Shown here piece after piece: positions 8,136-14,762 of a stretch of 20,280 nt of DNA. Numbering within the stretch: the stretch's first letter is position 1; the number at the start of each line of letters is the position of its first letter. Origin of the DNA: DASZJY01 sp036260255 (GTDB taxonomy: Bacteria; Actinomycetota; Acidimicrobiia; Acidimicrobiales; AC-14); NCBI GenBank assembly GCA_036260255.1, contig DATAAF010000134.1, positions 1-20,280 on the forward strand, in the 5' to 3' direction. The translations under genes were made by a program, and so were the position numbers. The notes beneath the pieces were generated by a model, which did no database searches, was not told where the DNA came from, and saw nothing but the letters and a program-made list of their open reading frames with translations.

Positions 8136-10077
8136 CCCTCTCGGGCTCGACGCCGAGACGATGCGCACGCTCGGCTACCGCACCGTCGACTTCCTCGTCG
8201 ACGTGCTCACCGACACCTCGGCACCCGCCCTGCGCCGGGCGACAAGAGCGGAGATGGAGGGGCGGCTGGCCGGCCCGCCGCCCGAGCAGGGCGAGGACTT
8301 CGAGCACCTCCTCGCGCAGCTCGCACGCGACGTCATCCCGTACACGAGCAGGGGCGACCACCCCGCCTACTTCGCCTTCATCCCCTCGTGCGGCACCTGG
8401 CCCGGCGCCCTGGGCGACCTGATCGCCAGCGCCGTCAACGTCTTCGCCGGGTCGTGGATGGAGTCGCCCGGGCCGAGCCAGCTCGAGCTCACCCTCCTCG
8501 ACTGGTTCAAGGAGTGGATCGGCTACCCCCGAACCGCCGCCGGCGTCCTCGTGAGCGGCGGGTCGGCCGCCAACATGACGGCCCTGGCCTGCGCCCGCGA
8601 GGCTCTCCTCGGCCCCATGTCGGACAAGGTCGTCGTCTACTGCTCCGACCAGGCCCATTCGTCGGTGGCGCGCGGGGCCCGGGTGCTCGGCTTCCGGCCC
8701 GACCAGGTGCGCGTGCTCCCCGTGGACGCGGACTACCGGCTGCGCGCCGAACGGGTGGAGGCGGCCATGGACGCCGACCTGGCCGCCGGGCGCCAGCCCC
8801 TGCTCGTCTCCGCCAGCGCCGGGGGGACCAACACGGGGGCGGTCGACGCGCTGGGCGACCTGGCCCGGCTCTGCCGCCGCCGGCGCGTCTGGTTCCACGT
8901 GGACGGGGCCTACGGCGGATTCGCCGCCCTCACCGAGCGGGGGCGGCGGTGGCTCGGCGGCATCGAGGAGGCCGACTCGGTCACCCTCGACCCCCACAAG
9001 TGGCTCTACCAGCCGTTCGAGTGCGGCTGCCTCCTGGTGCGGGAGGGGCGCCTGCTCCGGGAGGCCTTCGAGATCACGCCCGACTACCTCCACGACGCCG
9101 AGACGAAGGAGCGGGAGGTCAACTTCTCCGACCTCGGGATCCAGCTGTCCCGCATGGCTCGGGCGTTCAAGCTCTGGATGTCGCTGCGGTACTTCGGCGT
9201 CGACGCGTTCCGGGCCGCCGTCGACCGGTCGCTCGACCTCGCCGCCTACGCCCAGCAGCGCATCGAGTCGAGCCCCGAGCTCGAGCTGCTCCTCCCCGCC
9301 AACCTGTCGGTGGTCTGCTTCCGGCGCCGGCCTCCCGCCGTGGAGGACGAGCACCGGCTCGAGAGCGCCAACGCCCGCATCGTCGCCGACCTGGCCCGCA
9401 CGGGGATCGGCCTCATCTCCTCCACCCGGTTGCAGGGCCGGTACGCGCTCCGGATGTGCGTGCTCAACCACACCAGCCGCAAGGAGGACGTCGACCGGGT
9501 GCTCGGCTGGATCGAACGGGCGTCGATCACGACCGACACCCGTTCGGCGAGGCGCCCCGCCGTGCAGCACGAGCGCCACCCCCAGGTCGGCGAGGGATGG
9601 CTGGCTCGGTCGGCGGTCGAGCGGGGCGTGGTGGCGTCGGTCCCCCTTTTCCACGCCCTCGACGAGGCCGCGGTGACGGCGGTGACGGCGGTGGCCCGCA
9701 CGCAGCAGGCCGCGCCCGGCGAGACGATCGTCCAGCAGTGGGACTGCGCACGGGAGTTCTACGTGATCGTCGAGGGCACGGCCAGCGTCCACGCCGACGG
9801 CACCCGGGTGGCCGAGCTCGGCGCCGGGGACTTCTTCGGCGAGCTGGCCGCCCTCGACTGGGGTGCCAGCTTCGGGTACCCGCGGCTGGCGACGGTGGTG
9901 GCGGAGACGCCGATGCGGCTGTTGGTGCTGCCAGGGGCCAGCCTCAACGATCTGGCGCGGAACGTCCCCGAGATCGGTCGACGGATACAGCGGGCCAAGC
10001 GGGTGCGGCTGTCGGAGCTGGCCGAGCTGCCCGGGAGGGCGCCGGACGCGGGTCTCGGAGGAGGGAGGGAACCATGA
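8128..10077 (+). CDS. Group II PLP-dependent decarboxylase fused to a cyclic-nucleotide-binding domain
   Basis: Predicted cytoplasmic enzyme, 649 residues. Residues 1 to about 465 are a DDC-fold (aromatic-L-amino-acid/diaminobutyrate/lysine-type) decarboxylase. The PLP lysine is Lys291 in DPHKW, the ring-stacking His is His177 in SDQAHSS, and Asp259 in HVDGAYGG would bind the pyridine nitrogen. The N-terminal swivel region HPAYFAFIPS is typical. After a linker, residues about 505-630 are a cyclic-nucleotide-binding domain with VPLF, FYVIVEGTASV, FGELAALD (Glu572) and PRLATV (Arg586). The cassette is some residues longer than usual. The usual family member ends near residue 480. The ATG at 8128 has GGGGGGAGG before it and overlaps the transporter gene by 8 nt; the homospermidine synthase ATG overlaps its stop (ATGA). 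The substrate is open: arginine, ornithine, lysine or diaminobutyrate fit the polyamine context, but an aromatic amino acid is not excluded. Confidence 0.9.
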   Translation: MDDPLGLDAETMRTLGYRTVDFLVDVLTDTSAPALRRATRAEMEGRLAGPPPEQGEDFEHLLAQLARDVIPYTSRGDHPAYFAFIPSCGTWPGALGDLIASAVNVFAGSWMESPGPSQLELTLLDWFKEWIGYPRTAAGVLVSGGSAANMTALACAREALLGPMSDKVVVYCSDQAHSSVARGARVLGFRPDQVRVLPVDADYRLRAERVEAAMDADLAAGRQPLLVSASAGGTNTGAVDALGDLARLCRRRRVWFHVDGAYGGFAALTERGRRWLGGIEEADSVTLDPHKWLYQPFECGCLLVREGRLLREAFEITPDYLHDAETKEREVNFSDLGIQLSRMARAFKLWMSLRYFGVDAFRAAVDRSLDLAAYAQQRIESSPELELLLPANLSVVCFRRRPPAVEDEHRLESANARIVADLARTGIGLISSTRLQGRYALRMCVLNHTSRKEDVDRVLGWIERASITTDTRSARRPAVQHERHPQVGEGWLARSAVERGVVASVPLFHALDEAAVTAVTAVARTQQAAPGETIVQQWDCAREFYVIVEGTASVHADGTRVAELGAGDFFGELAALDWGASFGYPRLATVVAETPMRLLVLPGASLNDLARNVPEIGRRIQRAKRVRLSELAELPGRAPDAGLGGGREP

Positions 10078-11525
10078 GCTTCGACGGGCGGGTGCTCGTG
10101 ATCGGCCTCGGCGGTGTCAGCCAGTGCACGTTGCCGTTGCTGTTCGCGGAGCTCGGCGTCGAGCCGTCGCGCTTCACCGTCCTCGACTTCGCCGGCGTGG
10201 GGGAGCACGCCCGCTGGGTCCAGGCTCAGGGCGCCACCTTCGAGCACGGGCGCATCACGCCGGACAACCTCGGCGAGATGATGGGGCGTCTGGTGGGGCC
10301 CGGCAGCATCGTCGTCGACCTGGCGTGGAACATCGACACCGCGTCGATGCTCGAGTGGTGCCGGGCTCACGACGTCCGGTTCGTCAACGCGTCGATCGAG
10401 CTCTGGGACCCCTACGAGGGGTTCGGCAGCGAGCCTCCCCAGGACCGCACCCTGTACGTCCGCCACATGGCGCTGCGGAGGATGATCGCCCGCTGGGGCG
10501 ACAACGACGGCCCCACCGCGGTGCTCGACCACGGTGCCAACCCGGGCCTGGTGTCCCACTTCACCAAGGCGGCGCTGGAGGACATCGCCGACGCCTGGCT
10601 GGCCGGTGACGCCCGCGGGGACGGCGAGGTGCGCGAGCGGGTGGGTGACGCCCGCCGTCGCCGGGCGTTCGCCGAGCTGGCCCACCTGCTCGGCGTGAAG
10701 GTCGTCCACATCAGCGAGCGCGACACCCAGATCTCCAACCGGCCCAAGGAGGAGAACGAGTTCGTCAACACGTGGTCGGTCGAGGGCTTCCACGAGGAGG
10801 GCATCGCCCCCGCCGAGATGGGCTGGGGGACGCACGAGAAGACGCTGCCTCCTGGCGCCCACGTCCACCGCGCCGGCCCGATGAACCAGATCTGCCTGGC
10901 CCGTCCCGGGTGCCAGACGTGGGTGAGGTCGTGGGTGCCGTGCGGCGAGATCGTGGGCATGGTCATCCGCCACGGCGAGGCCTTCTCAATCTCCGACCGG
11001 CTGACCGTCCGCGACGAGGACGGCACTCCCGTCTACCGGCCCACGGTCCACTACGCCTACTGCCCGGCCGACGCCGCCATCGCCAGCCTGCACGAGCTGC
11101 ACATGCGGCGGTACGAGCTGCAGGACCGCCGTCGCATCATGACCGACGACATCGTCGAGGGCCGCGACGAGCTGGGCTGCCTGCTCATGGGCCACCCGTT
11201 CAAGAGCTGGTGGATCGGCTCGCTGCTCGACATCCACGAGTCCCGTCGGCTCGTCCCCCACCAGAACGCCACCACCCTGCAGGTGGCGGCGTCGATCCTC
11301 GCCGCCGTGAAGTGGATGATGGACAATCCCAACGAAGGGGTCCGCCTCCCCGACGACCTGCCCCACTCGTCCATCCTCGACGTGGCCCAGCCTTACCTCG
11401 GCCCGTTCCTCTCCGCGCCGGTCGACTGGACGCCGCTCGACCGCTGGGTCGATCCGTTCGCCGGCTACGGGCGCCCGAGGCCCCCCCAAGAGGACGTCTG
11501 GCAGTTCACCACGTTCCTCGTCTGA
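10074..11525 (+). CDS. hss: Homospermidine synthase
   Basis: NAD-dependent enzyme of 483 residues, close to the roughly 477 usual for bacterial Hss. It condenses two putrescine molecules to sym-homospermidine and ammonia, or putrescine with spermidine. It belongs to the saccharopine-dehydrogenase-like fold. The N-terminal nucleotide-binding loop is VIGLGGVSQ (about residues 8-16). Further conserved blocks are DHGANPGLVSHF (about 153-164), SNRPKEENEFVNTWSVEGF (with Trp234), and HQNATTLQVAASILAAV near the C-terminus. The sequence reads as full-length Hss with no frameshift. The ATG at 10074 overlaps the decarboxylase stop by 4 nt and is preceded by GGAGGAGGGAGG, a very strong ribosome site. It is the last gene of the polyamine operon and converges on the gene at 11551. 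Its presence points to homospermidine, rather than only spermidine, as a product of the cell. Confidence 0.94.
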   Translation: MSFDGRVLVIGLGGVSQCTLPLLFAELGVEPSRFTVLDFAGVGEHARWVQAQGATFEHGRITPDNLGEMMGRLVGPGSIVVDLAWNIDTASMLEWCRAHDVRFVNASIELWDPYEGFGSEPPQDRTLYVRHMALRRMIARWGDNDGPTAVLDHGANPGLVSHFTKAALEDIADAWLAGDARGDGEVRERVGDARRRRAFAELAHLLGVKVVHISERDTQISNRPKEENEFVNTWSVEGFHEEGIAPAEMGWGTHEKTLPPGAHVHRAGPMNQICLARPGCQTWVRSWVPCGEIVGMVIRHGEAFSISDRLTVRDEDGTPVYRPTVHYAYCPADAAIASLHELHMRRYELQDRRRIMTDDIVEGRDELGCLLMGHPFKSWWIGSLLDIHESRRLVPHQNATTLQVAASILAAVKWMMDNPNEGVRLPDDLPHSSILDVAQPYLGPFLSAPVDWTPLDRWVDPFAGYGRPRPPQEDVWQFTTFLV

Positions 11526-11554
11526 CGGACGGGACCGTCGGCTACCGGCGTCAG
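11522..11554. terminator. Symmetric hairpin between convergent genes
   Basis: Only 25 bp separate the stop codons of hss and the 85-residue gene. CTGACG (11522-11527) and CGTCAG (11549-11554) are perfect inverted copies that include both stop codons. A smaller hairpin, GACG-4 nt-CGTC, lies inside. There is no T-run. It could work in both directions. Confidence 0.3.
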
Positions 11555-11808
11555 TGGCCGCCGCCGAAGGCGAGGGCGGCGACGAGGTCCATCCGGGTGA
11601 GCTCGGGCAGGGCCTGCTCGATGTGGAAGGAGTAGGTCGACGCCGGCGGGTCGGTGATCTCGACCACGGTCACGATGTCGGAGCACCGGGGGTCGGTGCC
11701 GGGGGCCTGGCTGATCTCTACCCCGGCGCCCTCGCTCAGCTGCAGCTCCTCGCGCACCCAGCGCTCCAGCTCGGCGGCGGTGGTGCCTTCGCTCTCGACC
11801 GGCGTCAT
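11551..11808 (-). CDS. Small conserved-looking protein of unknown function (85 aa)
   Basis: I do not recognise a family. The protein is acidic, without signal peptide or membrane helix. It begins with an amphipathic helix (TAAELERWVREELQL), then strand-like segments (GVEISQA, DIVTVVEITDPPASTYSFHIE) and a C-terminal helix (ELTRMDLVAALAF), ending GGGH. There is one Cys (DPRCSD). The ATG at 11808 is supported by AGGGGG 5 nt upstream. That ribosome site lies inside a perfect 8-bp hairpin (11810-11834). The gene follows the TPR-like gene by 29 nt on the same strand, so the two are probably one transcript. A longer frame upstream exists but overlaps the TPR gene in another phase and was rejected. 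Confidence 0.7.
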   Translation of the reverse strand: MTPVESEGTTAAELERWVREELQLSEGAGVEISQAPGTDPRCSDIVTVVEITDPPASTYSFHIEQALPELTRMDLVAALAFGGGH

Positions 11809-11809
11809 C

Positions 11810-11834
11810 GGGCCCCCTGGGTCGTCGGGGGCCC
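11810..11834 (-). promoter_or_regulatory. Hairpin covering the ribosome site of the 85-aa gene
   Basis: GGGCCCCC and GGGGGCCC form a perfect 8-bp stem with a 9-nt loop. In the transcript the downstream arm contains the AGGGGG ribosome site and ends one base before the ATG. This would hide the site, or act as a weak intercistronic terminator (no T-run). The pairing is seen directly; a regulatory role is inferred. Confidence 0.5.
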
Positions 11835-11837
11835 AGG

Positions 11838-12785
11838 CTAGGCAGGCGTGGAGACGGGGCAGTCGCCTCGGGGCCCGGCGGTGCCGGCGCGGCCGGGGAG
11901 GCCGAGCTCGTCGGTCAGGTCCTCGGCTTCCTGGAGGCACCGGCGGGCCAGCAGGTCGTCGCGGCCGGCCAGGCTGCGACCCCACTGGTGCAGCGTGCGG
12001 GCCAGCAGGGGCCTGGCGCCCAGGGCGCGGTGGGCGTCGGCGGCCGACCGAAAGCCCTCGTCGGCGTCGGCCGACGCGCCGACCACCGCGGCCACGTGCG
12101 CCTGGAACCGCCGGAGCGACCCCTTGCACACGTCGCCCGGTCCGACGACGACGAGCTGGTCGGGGAGGTTGGCCAGCCACTTGTGCAAGGTCCTCGCCCG
12201 CTCGACGTCGCCGAGCAGGAAGGCGGCCTCGGCCAGGTTGGTGACCACGTCGAGCCAGCAGGCGGTCGGGGCGAGCGCCTCGCACTCGGCAACCGTCGCC
12301 TCCAGGTCCCGGACCGCCTCGTCACGGCGCCCGAGGTGGGCGAGGAGCACGGTGAGCGCGCCCCGCCACACCACCTCGCCGTGGGTGTAGGCCCGGCGGC
12401 GGCACTCGTCGAGGAGCCCGTACTGCTCGTCCTCGTCGCCCCACTCGAGGACCAGCCAGAACCGCTGGGCGAAGAGGCGGGCCTCGGCCTCGGGATCGCC
12501 GTCCTGCCGCCTCCGCCGGAGGGCGTCGGCGAGGCCCGCCCGGGCGTCGTCGACCCTGCCCTCGAACAGGGCCCCCCCGATCGGCGACGCCGATGCGTCC
12601 CACCGGTAGGTCGGCGGGCCGACCTCCTCCTTCTGGGCGCGCTGAGGGCTCTGTGGTGACCTCGAGCGCGCCCGGAACGACGGGGGAGGCTCGGCGACGG
12701 GCAGGAAGCCGAGGTTGGCGGCGAGGGCCCGTTCGAGCTGGTCCTCGAGGGCGTCGACGTCGATCATCGCCGGCGCGACCGGCAC
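11838..12785 (-). CDS. TPR-like helical repeat protein
   Basis: Predicted cytoplasmic protein, up to 315 residues. After a Pro/Ser/Arg-rich stretch (about residues 30-60) it is a run of paired amphipathic helices with Ala-rich faces: GALFEGRVDDARAGLADALRRR, LLAHLGRRDEAVRDLEATVAECEAL, TNLAEAAFLLGDVERARTLHKWLANL, ARTLHQWGRSLAGRDDLLARRCLQEAEDL. This is the pattern of tetratricopeptide repeats and resembles the C-terminal part of large actinobacterial ATPase regulators or adenylate cyclase/LuxR-type proteins. No ATPase, kinase or HTH domain is present, so it may be a stand-alone scaffold or a remnant of such a protein. The start is GTG 12785 or ATG 12767; neither has a strong ribosome site. It is followed by the 85-residue gene on the same transcript. 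The specific role is unknown. Confidence 0.75.
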   Translation of the reverse strand: MPVAPAMIDVDALEDQLERALAANLGFLPVAEPPPSFRARSRSPQSPQRAQKEEVGPPTYRWDASASPIGGALFEGRVDDARAGLADALRRRRQDGDPEAEARLFAQRFWLVLEWGDEDEQYGLLDECRRRAYTHGEVVWRGALTVLLAHLGRRDEAVRDLEATVAECEALAPTACWLDVVTNLAEAAFLLGDVERARTLHKWLANLPDQLVVVGPGDVCKGSLRRFQAHVAAVVGASADADEGFRSAADAHRALGARPLLARTLHQWGRSLAGRDDLLARRCLQEAEDLTDELGLPGRAGTAGPRGDCPVSTPA

Positions 12786-12815
12786 GCTTCCCGGGCCACC
12801 GGACCACTATCGACG

Positions 12816-12830
12816 GGGCGGGCACCGCCC
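12816..12830 (-). terminator. GC hairpin after the amino-acid permease gene
   Basis: GGGCGG and CCGCCC form a perfect 6-bp stem with a 3-nt loop, 10 nt past the permease stop. No T-run follows. It lies in the 55-bp gap before the TPR gene and would separate the two units. Confidence 0.4.
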
Positions 12831-12840
12831 TTGAGGGTGG

Positions 12841-13536
12841 TCAGCGGGAGGCCCGGTACCGCCGCTCGAGGAAGCTGACGACCTGGATCATGGGGAGGGT
12901 GATCACCAGGTAGGCCAGACCGGCGACCACGAGCGGCGTGCTGTTGCTGGACACGTTGGCGAAGTCGCGCCCGAACTTGAGGATCTCCTTGCCCCCGGCG
13001 ACGGTGCCGAGCACGGCAAGGAGAGAGGTGTCCTTGAACAGCAGGACCAGCTCGTTGGTGAGGGGGGGCACGACGAGCCGGAAGGCCTGGGGCAGGATGA
13101 TGAGCCGCATGGCCGTCCGGTAGTCCATGCCCACGGCGCGGGCCGCCTCCATCTGCCCCTTGGGCACGGCCTCGATGCCGGCCCGGATAGTCTCGGCGAT
13201 GTAGGCGCCGGCCACCAGCGACAGCGCCAGGCAGCCCGGGAAGTACTTCGGGAACGGGAACTGCCACCCAGTTGCGATCGGGATGCCGAAGCCGATGAAC
13301 ACGATGGTCAGCAGGGCGGGAAGCCCCCGCAGCACGTCGGTGTAGACGGCCGCCGGCCACCGCAGCGCCCGCGACCGGCTGATGCGCATCAGGGCCACGA
13401 CGAGCCCGAGGAACAGGCCGCCGGCGAAGCTGAAGAGGGTGAACACGAGCGTGTTCTTGGCACCCTCGGTGAGGATGCCGGGGAACATCTCGCGCATGAT
13501 CTCGAGGTTGAAGAACTCCTCGAGGAAGCCCTCCAC
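12841..13536 (-). CDS. Polar amino-acid ABC transporter permease (HisM/GlnP family)
   Basis: Inner-membrane permease, 231 residues, full length for the His/Glu/Gln/Arg/opine family. An N-terminal helix (NTLVFTLFSFAGGLFLGLVVALMR) leads into the family signature: TDVLRGLPALLTIVFIGFG, then AYIAETIRAGIEAVPKGQMEAARAVGM, the EAA loop that contacts the ATPase. It continues LPQAFRLVVPPLTNELVLLFKDTSLLAVLG. The GTG start at 13536 is 18 nt after the binding-protein stop and lacks a clear ribosome site; coupling is likely. The substrate is probably a polar or charged amino acid. No ATPase gene follows: the next gene is TPR-like. The ATPase must therefore be encoded elsewhere or shared. Confidence 0.93.
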   Translation of the reverse strand: MEGFLEEFFNLEIMREMFPGILTEGAKNTLVFTLFSFAGGLFLGLVVALMRISRSRALRWPAAVYTDVLRGLPALLTIVFIGFGIPIATGWQFPFPKYFPGCLALSLVAGAYIAETIRAGIEAVPKGQMEAARAVGMDYRTAMRLIILPQAFRLVVPPLTNELVLLFKDTSLLAVLGTVAGGKEILKFGRDFANVSSNSTPLVVAGLAYLVITLPMIQVVSFLERRYRASR

Positions 13537-13554
13537 GGGAGGCCGGGCCCGAAG

Positions 13555-14394
13555 CTAGCCGGCGCCCTCTCCCAGGTACCTCTGCAGGATCTCCCTGTGG
13601 CGACCGCTGTTCTTGAGCCTCGTCAACGAGCCGTCGATGGCGTCGCGCAGGGCGGTGTTCCCCTTCTTCACGACGAACCCGTACTGCTCGGGCTCCGTCT
13701 GGTACCGGGTGGCCACCGCCAGGTCGGCGTCCTTCTGGGCGTTGTAGGCGTTCACCGGGAAGTCCTGCAGGACGCCGTCCACCTGCCCGGCTTTCAGGGC
13801 GGTGACCGCCTCGTCGGCTCCGGTGAACGACCTCACCGTGAACCCGACGCGCGAGGCCTGGCTCTGGGCGTACTCCTCGCCGGTGGTCTCGGACTGCGCA
13901 CCGATCGTGCGCCCTCTGAGGCTGTCGATCGTCCGGTACCTCTCGGCGTCGGCCTTGCGCACGAGCAGCGACTGCTGGATCTCGTAGTAGCCCTGGGTGA
14001 ACTCGTTGCTCTGCCTGCGCTCGTCGGTGATGGAGACGGACGACGCGATGACGTCGCACTGCCCGGCGGCCAGGGCGGCGAAGATCCCGTCGAAGTCGGT
14101 GTCCTGCACGGCCGTCTGAAGGCCCAGGTCCTGGGCGACGGCCGCCATCAGCTCGAGGTCGATCCCCACCTGCCTCCCGCCCTCCTCGAACTCGAAGGGC
14201 GGGTAGGGCAGGTCGGAGCACACCGTCAGGGTGCCGCTCCTGATCGTCTGGACCCCGGCCGGCGCCGTCGTCGCACCCGTCGTCCCGCCGGTCGTCGACT
14301 CATCGTCGTCGTCGCCGCAGCCCGCCGCGACGATGGCGAAGATCACCACCGCGGCGGCGAGGCGCAGCGCCTTCGGTAGCTGCCCCCTCGTCAT
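13555..14394 (-). CDS. Amino-acid ABC transporter substrate-binding lipoprotein (SBP_bac_3)
   Basis: Secreted, lipid-anchored binding protein of 279 residues. The signal peptide (about residues 8-25) ends in the lipobox VAAGC, with Cys26 as the lipidation site, followed by GDDDDESTTGGTTG, an acidic and Thr/Gly-rich tether. The family-3 fold begins at GTLTVCSDLPYPPFEFEEGGRQVGIDLELMAAVA. It continues through DFDGIFAALAAGQCDVIASSVSITDERR, the ligand-site segment, and LKAGQVDGVLQDFPVNAY and EQYGFVVKKGNTALRDAID in the second lobe. Length is normal. The ATG at 14394 has no ribosome site, but TACGAT lies 8 nt upstream, so it may be translated from a leaderless mRNA. A TTGACA box further up offers a second promoter. 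It pairs with the permease downstream. Confidence 0.95.
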   Translation of the reverse strand: MTRGQLPKALRLAAAVVIFAIVAAGCGDDDDESTTGGTTGATTAPAGVQTIRSGTLTVCSDLPYPPFEFEEGGRQVGIDLELMAAVAQDLGLQTAVQDTDFDGIFAALAAGQCDVIASSVSITDERRQSNEFTQGYYEIQQSLLVRKADAERYRTIDSLRGRTIGAQSETTGEEYAQSQASRVGFTVRSFTGADEAVTALKAGQVDGVLQDFPVNAYNAQKDADLAVATRYQTEPEQYGFVVKKGNTALRDAIDGSLTRLKNSGRHREILQRYLGEGAG

Positions 14395-14402
14395 GGCGCC
14401 GG

Positions 14403-14408
14403 ATCGTA
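14403..14408 (-). promoter_or_regulatory. Probable leaderless -10 element of the binding-protein gene
   Basis: TACGAT fits TAnnnT and ends 8 nt before the ATG at 14394, so transcription would begin at or next to the start codon. There is no ribosome site. The bases between box and ATG (CGGCGCC next to the ATG) are the same as at the protease gene (18334). Confidence 0.45.
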
Positions 14409-14425
14409 CCGACGGGGGGCCAGTG

Positions 14426-14455
14426 GCGCTACAGGCGGGCGGCCGGATGTGTCAA
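14426..14455 (-). promoter_or_regulatory. Alternative promoter of the binding-protein gene
   Basis: On the minus strand a perfect TTGACA (14455-14450) is followed after 18 nt by TAGCGC (14431-14426). The -35 is ideal, the -10 poor and the spacing one base long. It lies between the small secreted-peptide stop and the binding-protein ATG. Confidence 0.35.
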
Positions 14456-14471
14456 CGCACCCGGCATGCGC

Positions 14472-14645
14472 TCAGTGGCAGTGGGGGTGCGGGATGGCGC
14501 CGTGCGCCGGGTTGCCCTCCGGCACGGAGGCGTGAGCGGTCGAGAGCCCGTGGCAGGCGGCGGCGGGCGGTTGGGCCAGCGCGGCGGGGGCGGCGGCCAC
14601 CGCCAGTCCGCTCGACAGGAACAGCGCGGCGACGAGCTTCTTCAT
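14472..14645 (-). CDS. Small secreted His/Cys-containing peptide (57 aa)
   Basis: Short gene, easily missed. The ATG at 14645 has AGGAGGGA before it, a near-perfect ribosome site at normal spacing. A signal peptide (MKKLVAALFLSSGLAVAAAPAALA) with cleavage likely after residue 24 precedes a mature peptide of about 33 residues. That peptide starts QPPAAACHGLSTAHAS and ends AIPHPHCH. It has two Cys (one near each end) and five His, so a disulfide-closed or metal-binding peptide is plausible. The core C-x-G-L-x-T-A-H-x-S-V-P resembles small secreted proteins I associate with actinobacteria, without known function. It is divergent from the channel-like gene and lies 77 nt upstream of the binding-protein gene on the same strand. 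Confidence 0.8.
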   Translation of the reverse strand: MKKLVAALFLSSGLAVAAAPAALAQPPAAACHGLSTAHASVPEGNPAHGAIPHPHCH

Positions 14646-14762
14646 GTGTGCGTCCCTCCTGGGATCGAGCCGTCAGGGGTACCTCGCCTTTCTTTCCCAT
14701 GACGGTGATCGCCGAACTAGGTGTCGTGCGCACCGAGCGGCGGCAGGGGGTAGGAAGCGGCG

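Noticed and set aside
5349..8168. Long minus-strand open frame opposite agmatinase and the MFS gene
   Set aside because: The translation has no fold-like pattern and is rich in Gly, Asp, Glu, His and Arg. It is a shadow of two well-recognised plus-strand genes.
8388..11525. A single giant frame joining the decarboxylase region to homospermidine synthase
   Set aside because: Before 10074 this frame gives Arg/Pro/Gly-rich noise while the decarboxylase is read in another phase. Only the part from 10074 is a real protein (hss).
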